A stretch of DNA of 64,000 nt from Amphibacillus marinus. Its GTDB lineage: Bacteria; Bacillota; Bacilli; Bacillales; Amphibacillaceae. Below the pieces are notes generated by a model, which was given only the letters and a program-made list of their open reading frames with translations, was not told the origin of the DNA and did not search any database. Position 1 is the first letter of the stretch, and each line of letters begins with the position of its first letter. The DNA lies in NCBI RefSeq assembly GCF_900110345.1, contig NZ_FODJ01000001.1, forward strand, positions 496,001-560,000. Reading direction: 5' to 3'. Below are positions 18,132-26,334 of the stretch, piece after piece. The translations under genes were made by a program, and so were the position numbers.

Positions 18132-19049
18132 CTAACAAATTTCTTGTAACCGGGTAAACAGATTAGGATTTAATAAACAATGGTACTGTTGATCGTCAGA
18201 CAATGATTCAAAACGCAAACCAACTAAAAAATCTTTAGTAGAAAACACCCGTTCTTTATTTTGAACAATAATTTGCCTTGGTTTAATGACAAGTAACAGA
18301 CCGTTGTTATTTGATACATCCTGGAAAGGTATAAAGCGTAACTTGCTACGCATTCTCTCGTTGGCAATTGTTAAATCCAATTGCTCAGAAATATTTTTTA
18401 GTTGCGTAATTTCTTCCAGGCTGAATAGTTGATTAATAACGTTTAGATCAATAATGACAATAGGTTTACGACTAACTGGATCTATTAAATGATTAGCACT
18501 ATCGACATATCCGGTGGTTGTCACTACCACATCAATAATATGTAATTGACAACTAAATAATTGCTTAGCTTGATAATTCATTAGCTGCTGCTTGTCCATT
18601 GTATGGCGTGTTAGCCACCAGCAGCAGGGAAAGGATATTGTGACGAATAGCCAGCTAATTGGTGTGCCAAAGCCAGTACTTACAGTTAGGACATTTGTTT
18701 GATTGACTTGAAAGGGTTGTTGGAAGAGAAAATGCAAACCGATAATAATACCACCAATTGCAAAAGTTACGAAATAAAAAATAACCCATGACTTTAGAAA
18801 AAGTCTAATCGTTTTTACTTTAAAGGCAATCGCAATGATGAAACCAGAAAGAATTAATTTACCAACTGGATGCAAGAGTGGACTACTAGGAAATAAGACC
18901 GTTATGATGACAATTGAAGCTGCAAATAAAGCCGCTAAGGTAAGTCGCCACCCTCGTGTCTGTTGCTTCGACAGAAATCCTGTTAGTTGAATAATCATAA
19001 AGTCAATTAGAAAATTAAGGACAATAATAAGATCTAGATAAATCGTCAC
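18132..19049 (-). CDS. spoIIGA: sporulation sigma-E processing peptidase SpoIIGA
   Basis: Membrane protein that cleaves pro-SigE in response to the forespore SpoIIR signal. 305 residues: five hydrophobic segments in the first 150 residues, then a cytosolic aspartic-protease-like domain. The catalytic aspartate is at position 183, as in B. subtilis, but the motif reads DSAN rather than the usual D-S/T-G-N. The start is GTG with AAAGGA upstream. It is the first gene of the spoIIGA-sigE operon and should be under Spo0A control. Confidence 0.93.
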   Translation of the reverse strand: MTIYLDLIIVLNFLIDFMIIQLTGFLSKQQTRGWRLTLAALFAASIVIITVLFPSSPLLHPVGKLILSGFIIAIAFKVKTIRLFLKSWVIFYFVTFAIGGIIIGLHFLFQQPFQVNQTNVLTVSTGFGTPISWLFVTISFPCCWWLTRHTMDKQQLMNYQAKQLFSCQLHIIDVVVTTTGYVDSANHLIDPVSRKPIVIIDLNVINQLFSLEEITQLKNISEQLDLTIANERMRSKLRFIPFQDVSNNNGLLLVIKPRQIIVQNKERVFSTKDFLVGLRFESLSDDQQYHCLLNPNLFTRLQEIC

Positions 19050-19080
19050 AGCGTTTTCCTTTCGTTTAGAAATTACAATT

Positions 19081-19113
19081 AGTATAAAAGATTAAGCAAG
19101 CAAACACTGTCAC
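19081..19113 (-). promoter_or_regulatory. possible spoIIG-type promoter with wide spacer
   Basis: TATACT (19081-19086) lies 21 bases after GTGACA (19108-19113) and about 30 bases before the spoIIGA start. The B. subtilis spoIIG promoter also has an unusually wide spacer (22 bases) and needs Spo0A to work. No exact TGTCGAA Spo0A box was found nearby, so this is tentative. Confidence 0.4.
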
Positions 19114-19191
19114 AATTTGATCGTAATTTTTAAGTTCTTTTCAAAGAAAAAAGCGGTTTCTGTCAACTGCCCATATTAAAAAGGCACTTCA

Positions 19192-19412
19192 TGAAATAGC
19201 GTTGATTCAGTACATATTTGTATTACTTCAGCGAAAAAGAGCCACTCCCACTTGAGAGGCTTCGGACACGTACTATCCCCGCAGAATAAGGAAAACGACG
19301 AAAGCAATACATTATCTCGTGCGAAAAATAGATGTTTATTCTCAAAGTGTCAGCTCTTGTTTGCTTTCGCCTAATCTTGAGAAATTATCTCACTAACACT
19401 ATTTGATATACA
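19192..19412. repeat. palindromic intergenic repeat, copy A
   Basis: About 220 bases. The two ends match the repeat at 58107-58275: left AATAGCGTTGATT and AAAAAGAGCC; right TCAGCTCTT, TTGCTT, GAAATTATCT and CTATTTGATATACA. The ends are also imperfect inverted copies of each other (AAATAGCGTT versus AAATAGTGTT), so the RNA or DNA could fold as a long hairpin. The middle differs between copies. No coding capacity. Confidence 0.8.
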
Positions 19413-19429
19413 ACCATTAAAAATAAAAA

Positions 19430-19485
19430 AGCACTAGCTATATCATTAACTTTAAAATAACAAAGTTAATGATATGACTAGTGCT
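19430..19485 (-). terminator. strong terminator after ftsZ
   Basis: A stem of about 23 base pairs with one small bulge (AGCACTAG...ATCATTAACTTT and its complement) closes an eight-base loop and is followed on the minus strand by TTTTTTATTTTT. It begins 20 bases after the ftsZ stop codon and should end the ftsA-ftsZ transcript. Confidence 0.9.
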
Positions 19486-19505
19486 ACTATTCTCACTTAC
19501 TATAA

Positions 19506-20633
19506 TTATTTTCTTCTATTGCGGTTCCGTAAGAATGTTGGAATATCTAACGTATCCTCTTCTTGACGAAATGTTTCTTGCTCAGGCGCTTCTTTAGCGC
19601 TCTCTCTTCTTACATTTGATTGACTACTAGCTTGGTTATTTGGTACAGCGCGATTTCTTTGCTGATTAGCATTACTCTTCGTATCATCAAATCCTGTTGC
19701 AATAACGGTTACAACGATTTCTTCTTTTAACTCTTCATTAATGACTGAACCGAAAATAACATTAACCTCTTGATCAGCAGCTGATGTGACAATATCGGCA
19801 GCCTCCTGAACTTCATAAAGACTAAGATTACCACCACCAGTAATATTCATAAGCACTCCCCGTGCACCATCGATAGATGTTTCAAGTAGAGGGGATGAAA
19901 TAGCTTTCTTGGCGGCCTCAGTAGCGCGATTCTCACCTGTTGCTACGCCAATGCCCATCAATGCTGAACCCTTGTCCGACATAATTGTTTTTACATCAGC
20001 AAAATCGACATTAATTAATCCTGGCGTCGCAATTAAATCCGAAATACCTTGTACACCTTGACGTAAAACATTATCTGCTTCCCTAAATGCTTCAAGCATT
20101 GGTGTATTTTTATCAATAATTTCTAGTAAGCGGTCATTTGGTATGACAATTAATGTATCAACATTCTCTTTTAAGCCATCAATTCCAACTACAGCCTGTG
20201 TTGAACGCTTACGCCCTTCAAACATAAACGGACGTGTGACAACGCCGACTGTTAAAGCGCCAATTTCCTTGGCAACTTGAGCGATAACAGGTGCTGCACC
20301 AGTCCCTGTTCCTCCACCCATACCAGCTGTTACAAAAATCATATCAGCGCCTTGTAACGCCTCTTCTAATTGTTCCTTACTTTCTTCAGCAGCCTTACGT
20401 CCAACCTCTGGATTTGCTCCAGCGCCTAAGCCTCTAGTAAGCTTTGTTCCTAGCTGAATTTTCACTTCAGCCTTAGATAAATTAAGAGCTTGCGCATCGG
20501 TGTTTACAGCAATAAATTCTACACCCTGCACGCCGTGCTCAATCATTCGATTTACAGCGTTGTTCCCACCGCCGCCAACTCCGATAACTTTTATAGTTGC
20601 CAATTGGTCTAATTCAGTATCAAACTCTAACAT
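19506..20633 (-). CDS. ftsZ: cell-division GTPase FtsZ
   Basis: Tubulin homologue that forms the Z-ring. 375 residues. The N-terminal [17 protein letters not shown] and the GTP-binding loop GGGTGTG (106-112) are intact. A Gln/Asn/Ser-rich linker leads to the C-terminal peptide [14 protein letters not shown] that binds FtsA and SepF. The ATG follows AGGAGG by 7 bases; an eight-residue longer frame would include the ribosome site. It lies behind ftsA as in other Bacillaceae. Confidence 0.97.
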   Translation of the reverse strand: MLEFDTELDQLATIKVIGVGGGGNNAVNRMIEHGVQGVEFIAVNTDAQALNLSKAEVKIQLGTKLTRGLGAGANPEVGRKAAEESKEQLEEALQGADMIFVTAGMGGGTGTGAAPVIAQVAKEIGALTVGVVTRPFMFEGRKRSTQAVVGIDGLKENVDTLIVIPNDRLLEIIDKNTPMLEAFREADNVLRQGVQGISDLIATPGLINVDFADVKTIMSDKGSALMGIGVATGENRATEAAKKAISSPLLETSIDGARGVLMNITGGGNLSLYEVQEAADIVTSAADQEVNVIFGSVINEELKEEIVVTVIATGFDDTKSNANQQRNRAVPNNQASSQSNVRRESAKEAPEQETFRQEEDTLDIPTFLRNRNRRK

Positions 20634-20711
20634 GTAAGTTCCTCCTATAAATGACAATATTGCACAAACGTCATGAAAAAATGCTCAGACGACTGAAGTT
20701 TTTGCAAAAAT

Positions 20712-22013
20712 CTAATCAAAGAAATATTTAAATAGATTAGCAACATTTGATTCTTTTTTTTCTTTTTTCACTTTTACTGGTTTACTTTTTTCTCTTTGTA
20801 CTTTTGGTTTTGACGATTTTTTTGAGGTATTTTCATTGAAAAATTCTAACTCACTAACTGCTTCTTCAAACTGTTTCCCTTGAATTTTTGCATTTTTATG
20901 AGAGAATTTTAAAATGCCTATTCCTGAAGTAAATTGTGGTTCACGTACACCTATGTAATCCGGAATAGCAACACGCACATTTGCATGGTAAAGATCTTGA
21001 GCTAGCTCTAACGCACCTGGCATACTCAAGCAACCACCGGTTAAGACGAAACCACCTGGCAAATCAGAGTATCCCATTTTACGTAGTTCTCTTGCAACAT
21101 AAGTAAAGATTTCTTCTAATCTAGCTTCTATTATATCAGCTAAATCAACCTGATTGAAAGTAAATTGTTGATCGGTTCCAATTGCGGTAACTTGGAACTG
21201 CTCATCTTCTCTTGCATCTGGATAAAAAGCATGCCCATATTTAACTTTTACAGCATCTGCTTCCTCTGAGCTTGTCTTTAAACCAATCGATATATCTTTA
21301 GAGATATTGTCGCCGCCTAAAGGGATGACGCGTGTTGCAGCTAAGTGAGCATTCTCAAAGACAGATAAAGTCGTACAGCCACCGCCAACATCAATTAAAG
21401 CAACGCCTAACTCCTTTTCATCATCTGACAAGGCAATAGAACCAGATGCTAACGGCTGTAAGCAAATATCAATAACTTCAAGATCAGCTCTCTCTACACA
21501 TTTTAAAATATTATGTAACATCGTTCTTGAACAGGTAATAATGGTTCCTTCCATCTCAAGTCGGACCCCGATCATTCCGCGGGGATCATTAATTTCATCT
21601 AATCCATCGACAATAAATTGCTTTGGAATGACATCAATAATCTCTCTTTCAGGAGGAATAGACATAACTTGTGCTGCATCAATTACCCGCTTCACATCTT
21701 CATCACCAATTTCACGATTTTCACTTGCTACTGCAACAATACCTTGACAGGGCTGAAGTTGAATATGGTTACCGTTTACACCTACAATAACACGATCTAT
21801 TTTCATATCAACCATTCGCTCTGCTTGCTCAACCGCTAAACGAATCGAGTGTACCGTTTGATCAATATCAACGATAGCGCCCTTCTTCAATCCATTGGAT
21901 TTCGCAGTTCCTACACCAATGATGTTGAGCGAGTCAGATAGTACTTCACCAATAATCACTTTAATTTTCGATGTACCTATATCCAAGCTGACCAAAATTT
22001 CATTGTTGTTCAA
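20712..22013 (-). CDS. ftsA: cell-division protein FtsA
   Basis: Actin-like membrane anchor for FtsZ. 433 residues. The phosphate-1 motif LVSLDIGTSKIKVIIGE is at the N-terminus and the second phosphate motif ALIDVGGGCTTLSVF is near residue 205. A lysine-rich linker (KPKVQREKSKPVKVKKEKKE) precedes the C-terminal amphipathic helix VANLFKYFFD that binds membrane. The start is TTG, ten bases after GGAGG. ftsZ begins 78 bases downstream. Confidence 0.96.
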   Translation of the reverse strand: MNNNEILVSLDIGTSKIKVIIGEVLSDSLNIIGVGTAKSNGLKKGAIVDIDQTVHSIRLAVEQAERMVDMKIDRVIVGVNGNHIQLQPCQGIVAVASENREIGDEDVKRVIDAAQVMSIPPEREIIDVIPKQFIVDGLDEINDPRGMIGVRLEMEGTIITCSRTMLHNILKCVERADLEVIDICLQPLASGSIALSDDEKELGVALIDVGGGCTTLSVFENAHLAATRVIPLGGDNISKDISIGLKTSSEEADAVKVKYGHAFYPDAREDEQFQVTAIGTDQQFTFNQVDLADIIEARLEEIFTYVARELRKMGYSDLPGGFVLTGGCLSMPGALELAQDLYHANVRVAIPDYIGVREPQFTSGIGILKFSHKNAKIQGKQFEEAVSELEFFNENTSKKSSKPKVQREKSKPVKVKKEKKESNVANLFKYFFD

Positions 22014-22189
22014 TCTGAAGGCACCTCCTAATCTATAACATCAATATTTAAAAGCCAGTTACTAAATAATTAAGGCCACTGTTCAAAAATCTAATTCTTC
22101 TTATTATATCATTTTTTTGCTAGTCATTTAATACTATATTTCTAACTATCCAATAATTACATTATTCCACACTGGTCAGGACTTTCCCT

Positions 22190-22552
22190 TTATTTTCTCA
22201 TTTTTTTTTGAATTTTTTCCTGACGTAAATCAAACAAAAACCGCCTAATTCCAGCGATATTCTGGAAAATTCGCAATCCAAACGCAAAAACCGCGGCTAA
22301 GTATAGATCTACCCCTAATTGGTCGCCGATAAACGTCAAAATTACTGCACAAACGATATTAAAGAAAAAACCACTAATAAAAACATGTTGATTAAATTTC
22401 TTTTCAAAATGAGCCCGAATACCCCCAAGCAATGTATCAAAAGCAGCTAGTATGGCAATTGATAAATAGTTAGAATAATAATCAGGTATTGACAAATTAG
22501 TTAGAAAGCCTAACGCCAGGCCAATAAGTAAAAATAAAAAAGGCAACCACAT
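22190..22552 (-). CDS. sbp: small basic membrane protein Sbp (DUF1290)
   Basis: Protein of 120 residues with three hydrophobic segments and a basic C-terminus (FDLRQEKIQKKMRK). The motif DTLLGGIRAHFEKKFN is characteristic of DUF1290, always found in front of ftsA in Bacillus. Its start overlaps the ylxX stop by one base. No function is established. Confidence 0.9.
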   Translation of the reverse strand: MWLPFLFLLIGLALGFLTNLSIPDYYSNYLSIAILAAFDTLLGGIRAHFEKKFNQHVFISGFFFNIVCAVILTFIGDQLGVDLYLAAVFAFGLRIFQNIAGIRRFLFDLRQEKIQKKMRK

Positions 22553-23274
22553 TATTCATCACCCGCCCCATTCTCTTCAATCACGCTTAAAAGATCCAAT
22601 TTGTATTGATCTTGAAAGGCTGGCAACTCAACTTCTCCGTCACTATCAATAATTAAACTTAGCCCATGCAGAGCAAATTCATTTTTAGATGGACTTACTT
22701 CCATATAATTCAACAATCGCTCTGGATCATTAGCAATAACCTTAATTGTGAGTGGTGGTTTAGCTAATGGGCGTTGATTCATGTATATTTGATCACCAAC
22801 TTCTCTGATCGCCGTATGCGTAACGAGTCGTTCATTACCAACAGCTATTGCTTCAGCACCATATGCATTTAGTTCATTTAACAGCCGTTGAATTAACTCT
22901 GCCATAATCCTGCCATCTGGAATACCGGCTTCGCTTCGCTCTAGTAATAACTCAATTGAAATACCAGCGCCACGTCGTACTGTCATACCGGCTTCTTCTT
23001 TAAGGTGATCAACTGAGTTGACTAATGTACTTAATTGCTGTTGCTCTGATGATGATACATAGTCAAACCTTGCTTCAATTAACACATTTAACTCAGCTTG
23101 TAAAGCTTGTTGGCGCTGCTGCTCAATTTGCAGTTGCGATCTGATTTCCCATGCATCTCTTGTATCTCGCACTTCAATATCATCATGTGAATTAAAGTAG
23201 AGCACGATCATAAAACCAATAATTGCAATCGCCAATGAAAACAAGAGTTTATTTGCTTTCGACATATCATTCAC
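22552..23274 (-). CDS. ylxX: DUF881 membrane-anchored protein YlxX
   Basis: One N-terminal membrane helix (about 9-25), a coiled-coil segment rich in Gln and Glu, then the DUF881 fold. 240 residues. The pattern ELLNELNAYGAEAIAVGNERL is shared with the next gene, so the pair are paralogues. A GTG start three codons before an ATG is used; the ATG at 23265 is equally possible. Sits between divIB and ftsA in the division cluster; function unknown. Confidence 0.88.
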   Translation of the reverse strand: MNDMSKANKLLFSLAIAIIGFMIVLYFNSHDDIEVRDTRDAWEIRSQLQIEQQRQQALQAELNVLIEARFDYVSSSEQQQLSTLVNSVDHLKEEAGMTVRRGAGISIELLLERSEAGIPDGRIMAELIQRLLNELNAYGAEAIAVGNERLVTHTAIREVGDQIYMNQRPLAKPPLTIKVIANDPERLLNYMEVSPSKNEFALHGLSLIIDSDGEVELPAFQDQYKLDLLSVIEENGAGDE

Positions 23275-23277
23275 TTA

Positions 23278-23970
23278 TTAACCCATCCTTGCGTTCATTT
23301 GAATGTTAGACTTCTTCCCGATTTCAATTTCAATTTGATCATTTACCAGAATATCAATGACGCCACCCGATAATTCAAGGCTTTCCTGTAACGTTTCCTG
23401 ATTACCGATAGCTTCAATAACAAATGGTGCCGGATACTGATTACCGTCAATAGCAATAACAGGACCAATGCAGACAATATGGCTATCATGAAAAATTCGC
23501 TGTCCATTAATAGCAATTGCCTCAGCACCGGCACTATAGAGTTCATTAATCAGCATGTGAATATGGCGGTCATGAACGATATATTGATTAACATTTTCTT
23601 CAGTCGGAATAAAAGCACTGTCTTTTAATGAGACAAAAATGCCTGGTCCCTCCACTGGGAGCTCCCCAACTAAAGCCTGTAAATCTTTTTTTTCTAATAC
23701 TAAATTGCCTAACACTTCAGTTTGGTCAGACAATTCATTTTCGAGCTGCAAAATATCGAATCTTGCTTGATCAATTTCATGTTGCAATTGATTATTATTT
23801 TCTTCGAATTGTATTAGCTGTTGCCTGTAATAGAACTCCTTTTCCCAGTCCGCGCTATCAATCTGGTCTTCGTTTAATAAAGCTTTTGTGTGCTGATAGC
23901 TAAAAGCGAGCATGAAACCGAAAAAAAGCATAACAAGCGCTAAAATAGTATGTTTACCCCTCAGTTTCAT
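23278..23970 (-). CDS. ylxW: DUF881 membrane-anchored protein YlxW
   Basis: Paralogue of ylxX with one N-terminal membrane helix (TILALVMLFFGFMLAFSY), a long coiled coil, and DUF881 (MLINELYSAGAEAIAINGQR near residue 150). The start MKLRGKHT overlaps the end of divIB by 17 bases and keeps a GAGG site at usable distance; an upstream ATG four codons earlier is too close to that site. Function unknown, cluster position as in B. subtilis. Confidence 0.88.
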   Translation of the reverse strand: MKLRGKHTILALVMLFFGFMLAFSYQHTKALLNEDQIDSADWEKEFYYRQQLIQFEENNNQLQHEIDQARFDILQLENELSDQTEVLGNLVLEKKDLQALVGELPVEGPGIFVSLKDSAFIPTEENVNQYIVHDRHIHMLINELYSAGAEAIAINGQRIFHDSHIVCIGPVIAIDGNQYPAPFVIEAIGNQETLQESLELSGGVIDILVNDQIEIEIGKKSNIQMNARMG

Positions 23971-24757
23971 TTTCTTGTTCATCCTCGTTATTTTTTTGCT
24001 GGTCTAAATCTTGAAAAGAATTGAAGACAGCCCCACCTTCTCCGATTTGAATGACCCCTTTATTACTTGGGTCTAATTGACTTACAATCGATGGATAACT
24101 ACTTAGGTTTTGACTGAAATTTCTAATACTAGTTTCCACCTCAAACCCATCTGTCATAAAAAGGCGTAGTTTAAGCGGGTTTGAGTCTGTTGGCGTAAGA
24201 TGTATCTCAGAGATGTGATTATTAATAAACTCAGGTGACTTCGTTAACTGTTCCGTTAGTAATTCTAAGGCAGAGTCCTCACTAAATCCAAACAGCAGGG
24301 GTGCGTCTCCTTGCCAATCTATAATACGAAAGGAATCTAATAATCGACCATTTTCGAGCAATGGATAAAAAAATTCACCTTCACTTAAGTAGGCGACTTT
24401 ATCCAATTCCTCTACTTCTATTTTAAAATTGTTTGGCAACTGTCTTACAACAGAAACCGACTTTATTTCATCGTGACGAAGAATGTTGCTTTCTATTTCA
24501 CTAATTCTAACGCCCCAGACATTAACCTCAGAAGACAACTCACTATATGCAATAATCTCCTCTTCATCTATGTAATGTTGCCCTGATACATTTATTTCAT
24601 TAATAAAGCTCAGCGGGGACTGTAAGTAGACCACAATAGAAATAAGCACAAAGAACAAGCAAACATAGAAAACGAGGCGACGATTTGTTTTTTTTCGGCG
24701 TGCTTGTTTTAATTTCGGAATCCGATCCTCTATCGAGACTACCTTTTGACTATCCAT
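23954..24757 (-). CDS. divIB: cell-division protein DivIB/FtsQ
   Basis: Bitopic membrane protein of the divisome that works with FtsL and DivIC. 267 residues: a basic cytosolic N-terminus (KLKQARRKKTNRR), one membrane helix (about 28-46), a POTRA domain (INEINVSGQHYIDEEEIIAY), a beta domain, and a very acidic Glu/Asn-rich tail. The gene before it would normally be murB; here there is a 433-base gap instead. Confidence 0.92.
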   Translation of the reverse strand: MDSQKVVSIEDRIPKLKQARRKKTNRRLVFYVCLFFVLISIVVYLQSPLSFINEINVSGQHYIDEEEIIAYSELSSEVNVWGVRISEIESNILRHDEIKSVSVVRQLPNNFKIEVEELDKVAYLSEGEFFYPLLENGRLLDSFRIIDWQGDAPLLFGFSEDSALELLTEQLTKSPEFINNHISEIHLTPTDSNPLKLRLFMTDGFEVETSIRNFSQNLSSYPSIVSQLDPSNKGVIQIGEGGAVFNSFQDLDQQKNNEDEQENETEG

Positions 24758-25190
24758 CTGTAATCTCCTTTTAAATTGACCTTTTCAAGTCTTAAATTCA
24801 TTAAATCTAATTACCTAAATTATAGCATAACTTAACTAAAAAAGCCGATTCTTTTTATAAGTAAATAGCCACAATGTTGATCTAGGTCAATAAAACTATT
24901 ACCATACCGTTATTATACTTTATTTCCTCTATTTAATGTCATTTAACTCAGGTAAAATGACTCATTTAGTGTAGATTAATTAGCTATGTAATCCATCTTC
25001 AAGGATACGAGAATCGGCCAAGTTAGGGATCAACATTGAGTATTAGATTGATTGGTTTACAAGCCATTCGTTGAGAGGTTCACCTTGGCTATACCTTTAG
25101 GTACATGCCTGTGAAGCTTGGCTTTATTTTATCCGGATGTTATTAGAGCTAAACAAAAAGAACCTCATATTAAAAAGAGATTCTAAGTGA
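24758..25190. other. non-coding gap where murG-murB would be expected
   Basis: No frame above about 40 codons and no remnant of murG or murB. The interval is AT-rich except for the folded element at 25061-25124, and the left part is plain AT-rich DNA that may hold the divIB promoter. Confidence 0.6.
25061..25124. other. compact nested hairpin of unknown role
   Basis: Three nested or stacked stems can be drawn: AAGCCA with TGGCTT, TTCAC with GTGAA, and TACCT with AGGTA around a two-base loop. On the plus strand a T-rich tract (GGCTTTATTTTATCC) follows. It could be a terminator-like structure, a small RNA, or a decayed palindromic repeat. No match to a known riboswitch class was recognised. 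Confidence 0.45.
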
Positions 25191-26288
25191 CTAATAATAG
25201 CAATGCCGACTAATGTTAAGCACGATTCCCATTGATGCTAACGTTAAAGTTAAAGATGAGCCACCATAGCTTAAAAAAGGTAGTGTAATACCGGTAACCG
25301 GAATTAAACCAATAACAACACTTATGTTGATAGCTACTTGCAAGCTGATCATCGCAACAATACCGATAGCGAGTAAAGCACCAAATTTATCAGGAGCACC
25401 CAGCGCTATTCGTACACCACGCCATAATAATAAAGAAAAGATAATCAAAACACCGGTCGCTCCAATGAAGCCAAGTTCTTCTGCAATGATGGCGAAGATA
25501 AAGTCATTATGTGGTTCCGGTAAATAGAAATACTTTTGTAAACTCTGGCCAAAGCCATTACCGAATAAGCCGCCTGGGCCAATTGCATAGAGTGACTGAA
25601 TAATTTGGAAACCATTACCTAACGGGTCCTCCCACGGGTTTATAAAAGCAGTAATTCGATCAATCCGATAAGGGGCTGAAATAATTAGGCCAGCGAAGCC
25701 CGATATGCCAATAAATGCCAGAAAAACAAAATGTTTTATTTGCGCACCTGCTGCGAATAATAGCGTTAGACACGCTGCAACTAAAACAACACCGGTCCCT
25801 AAATCGGGTTGAAGCATAATTAAACCAAAGCAAAACATGACGAGCAGCAGTAACGGAGCAAACCCTTTAAAGAAGTGGGTAATCAGCTTTTGTCGATCTG
25901 AAATAACATCAGCTAAAAAGATTAAAAGTGCAAGCTTGATAAACTCTGCTGGTTGGATACTAAACGCACCTATTCCGATCCAACTCCTCGCCCCACCACG
26001 AACAAGGCCGACGCCTGGAATGAGAACCATAGCAAGCAAAATAAAACAGCTTAACAGAATCGGCTTAGCATATCGCCGCCATGAATGATATGGAATCCGG
26101 CTGACTCCTTGCATAGCGGCTAAACCAACAGTTGCAAATAAAAGCTGCCGTTTTGCAAAGTAAAAGTGATCATTAAAGCGGTAGCTCGCCCATATGCTTG
26201 ATGCGCTATAAACCATTAAAACACCAATCACAACCAAGATGACAATACAGCAGGTTAGTAACCAATCTGCTTTTTGCTCTTTCTTCAT
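25191..26288 (-). CDS. spoVE: SEDS peptidoglycan glycosyltransferase, FtsW/SpoVE
   Basis: Polytopic membrane enzyme polymerising lipid II, partnered with class B penicillin-binding proteins such as PbpB and SpoVD encoded upstream. 365 residues, about ten helices. Family motifs GARSWIGIGAFSIQPAEFIK and ITLPFLSYGGSS are present. Its place after murD is that of B. subtilis spoVE, but no second ftsW is seen near ylaN in this window, so it could serve both division and spore cortex. The name spoVE is positional; ftsW is equally fair. Confidence 0.88.
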   Translation of the reverse strand: MKKEQKADWLLTCCIVILVVIGVLMVYSASSIWASYRFNDHFYFAKRQLLFATVGLAAMQGVSRIPYHSWRRYAKPILLSCFILLAMVLIPGVGLVRGGARSWIGIGAFSIQPAEFIKLALLIFLADVISDRQKLITHFFKGFAPLLLLVMFCFGLIMLQPDLGTGVVLVAACLTLLFAAGAQIKHFVFLAFIGISGFAGLIISAPYRIDRITAFINPWEDPLGNGFQIIQSLYAIGPGGLFGNGFGQSLQKYFYLPEPHNDFIFAIIAEELGFIGATGVLIIFSLLLWRGVRIALGAPDKFGALLAIGIVAMISLQVAINISVVIGLIPVTGITLPFLSYGGSSLTLTLASMGIVLNISRHCYY

Positions 26289-26334
26289 CAAGACACGCCC
26301 TAACTATTATACGATTGACAATTGCTTGTCCGTA

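Noticed and set aside
24758-25190. Search for decayed murG or murB
   Set aside because: No frame in any direction recalls either protein, so the gap is reported as non-coding rather than as a pseudogene.
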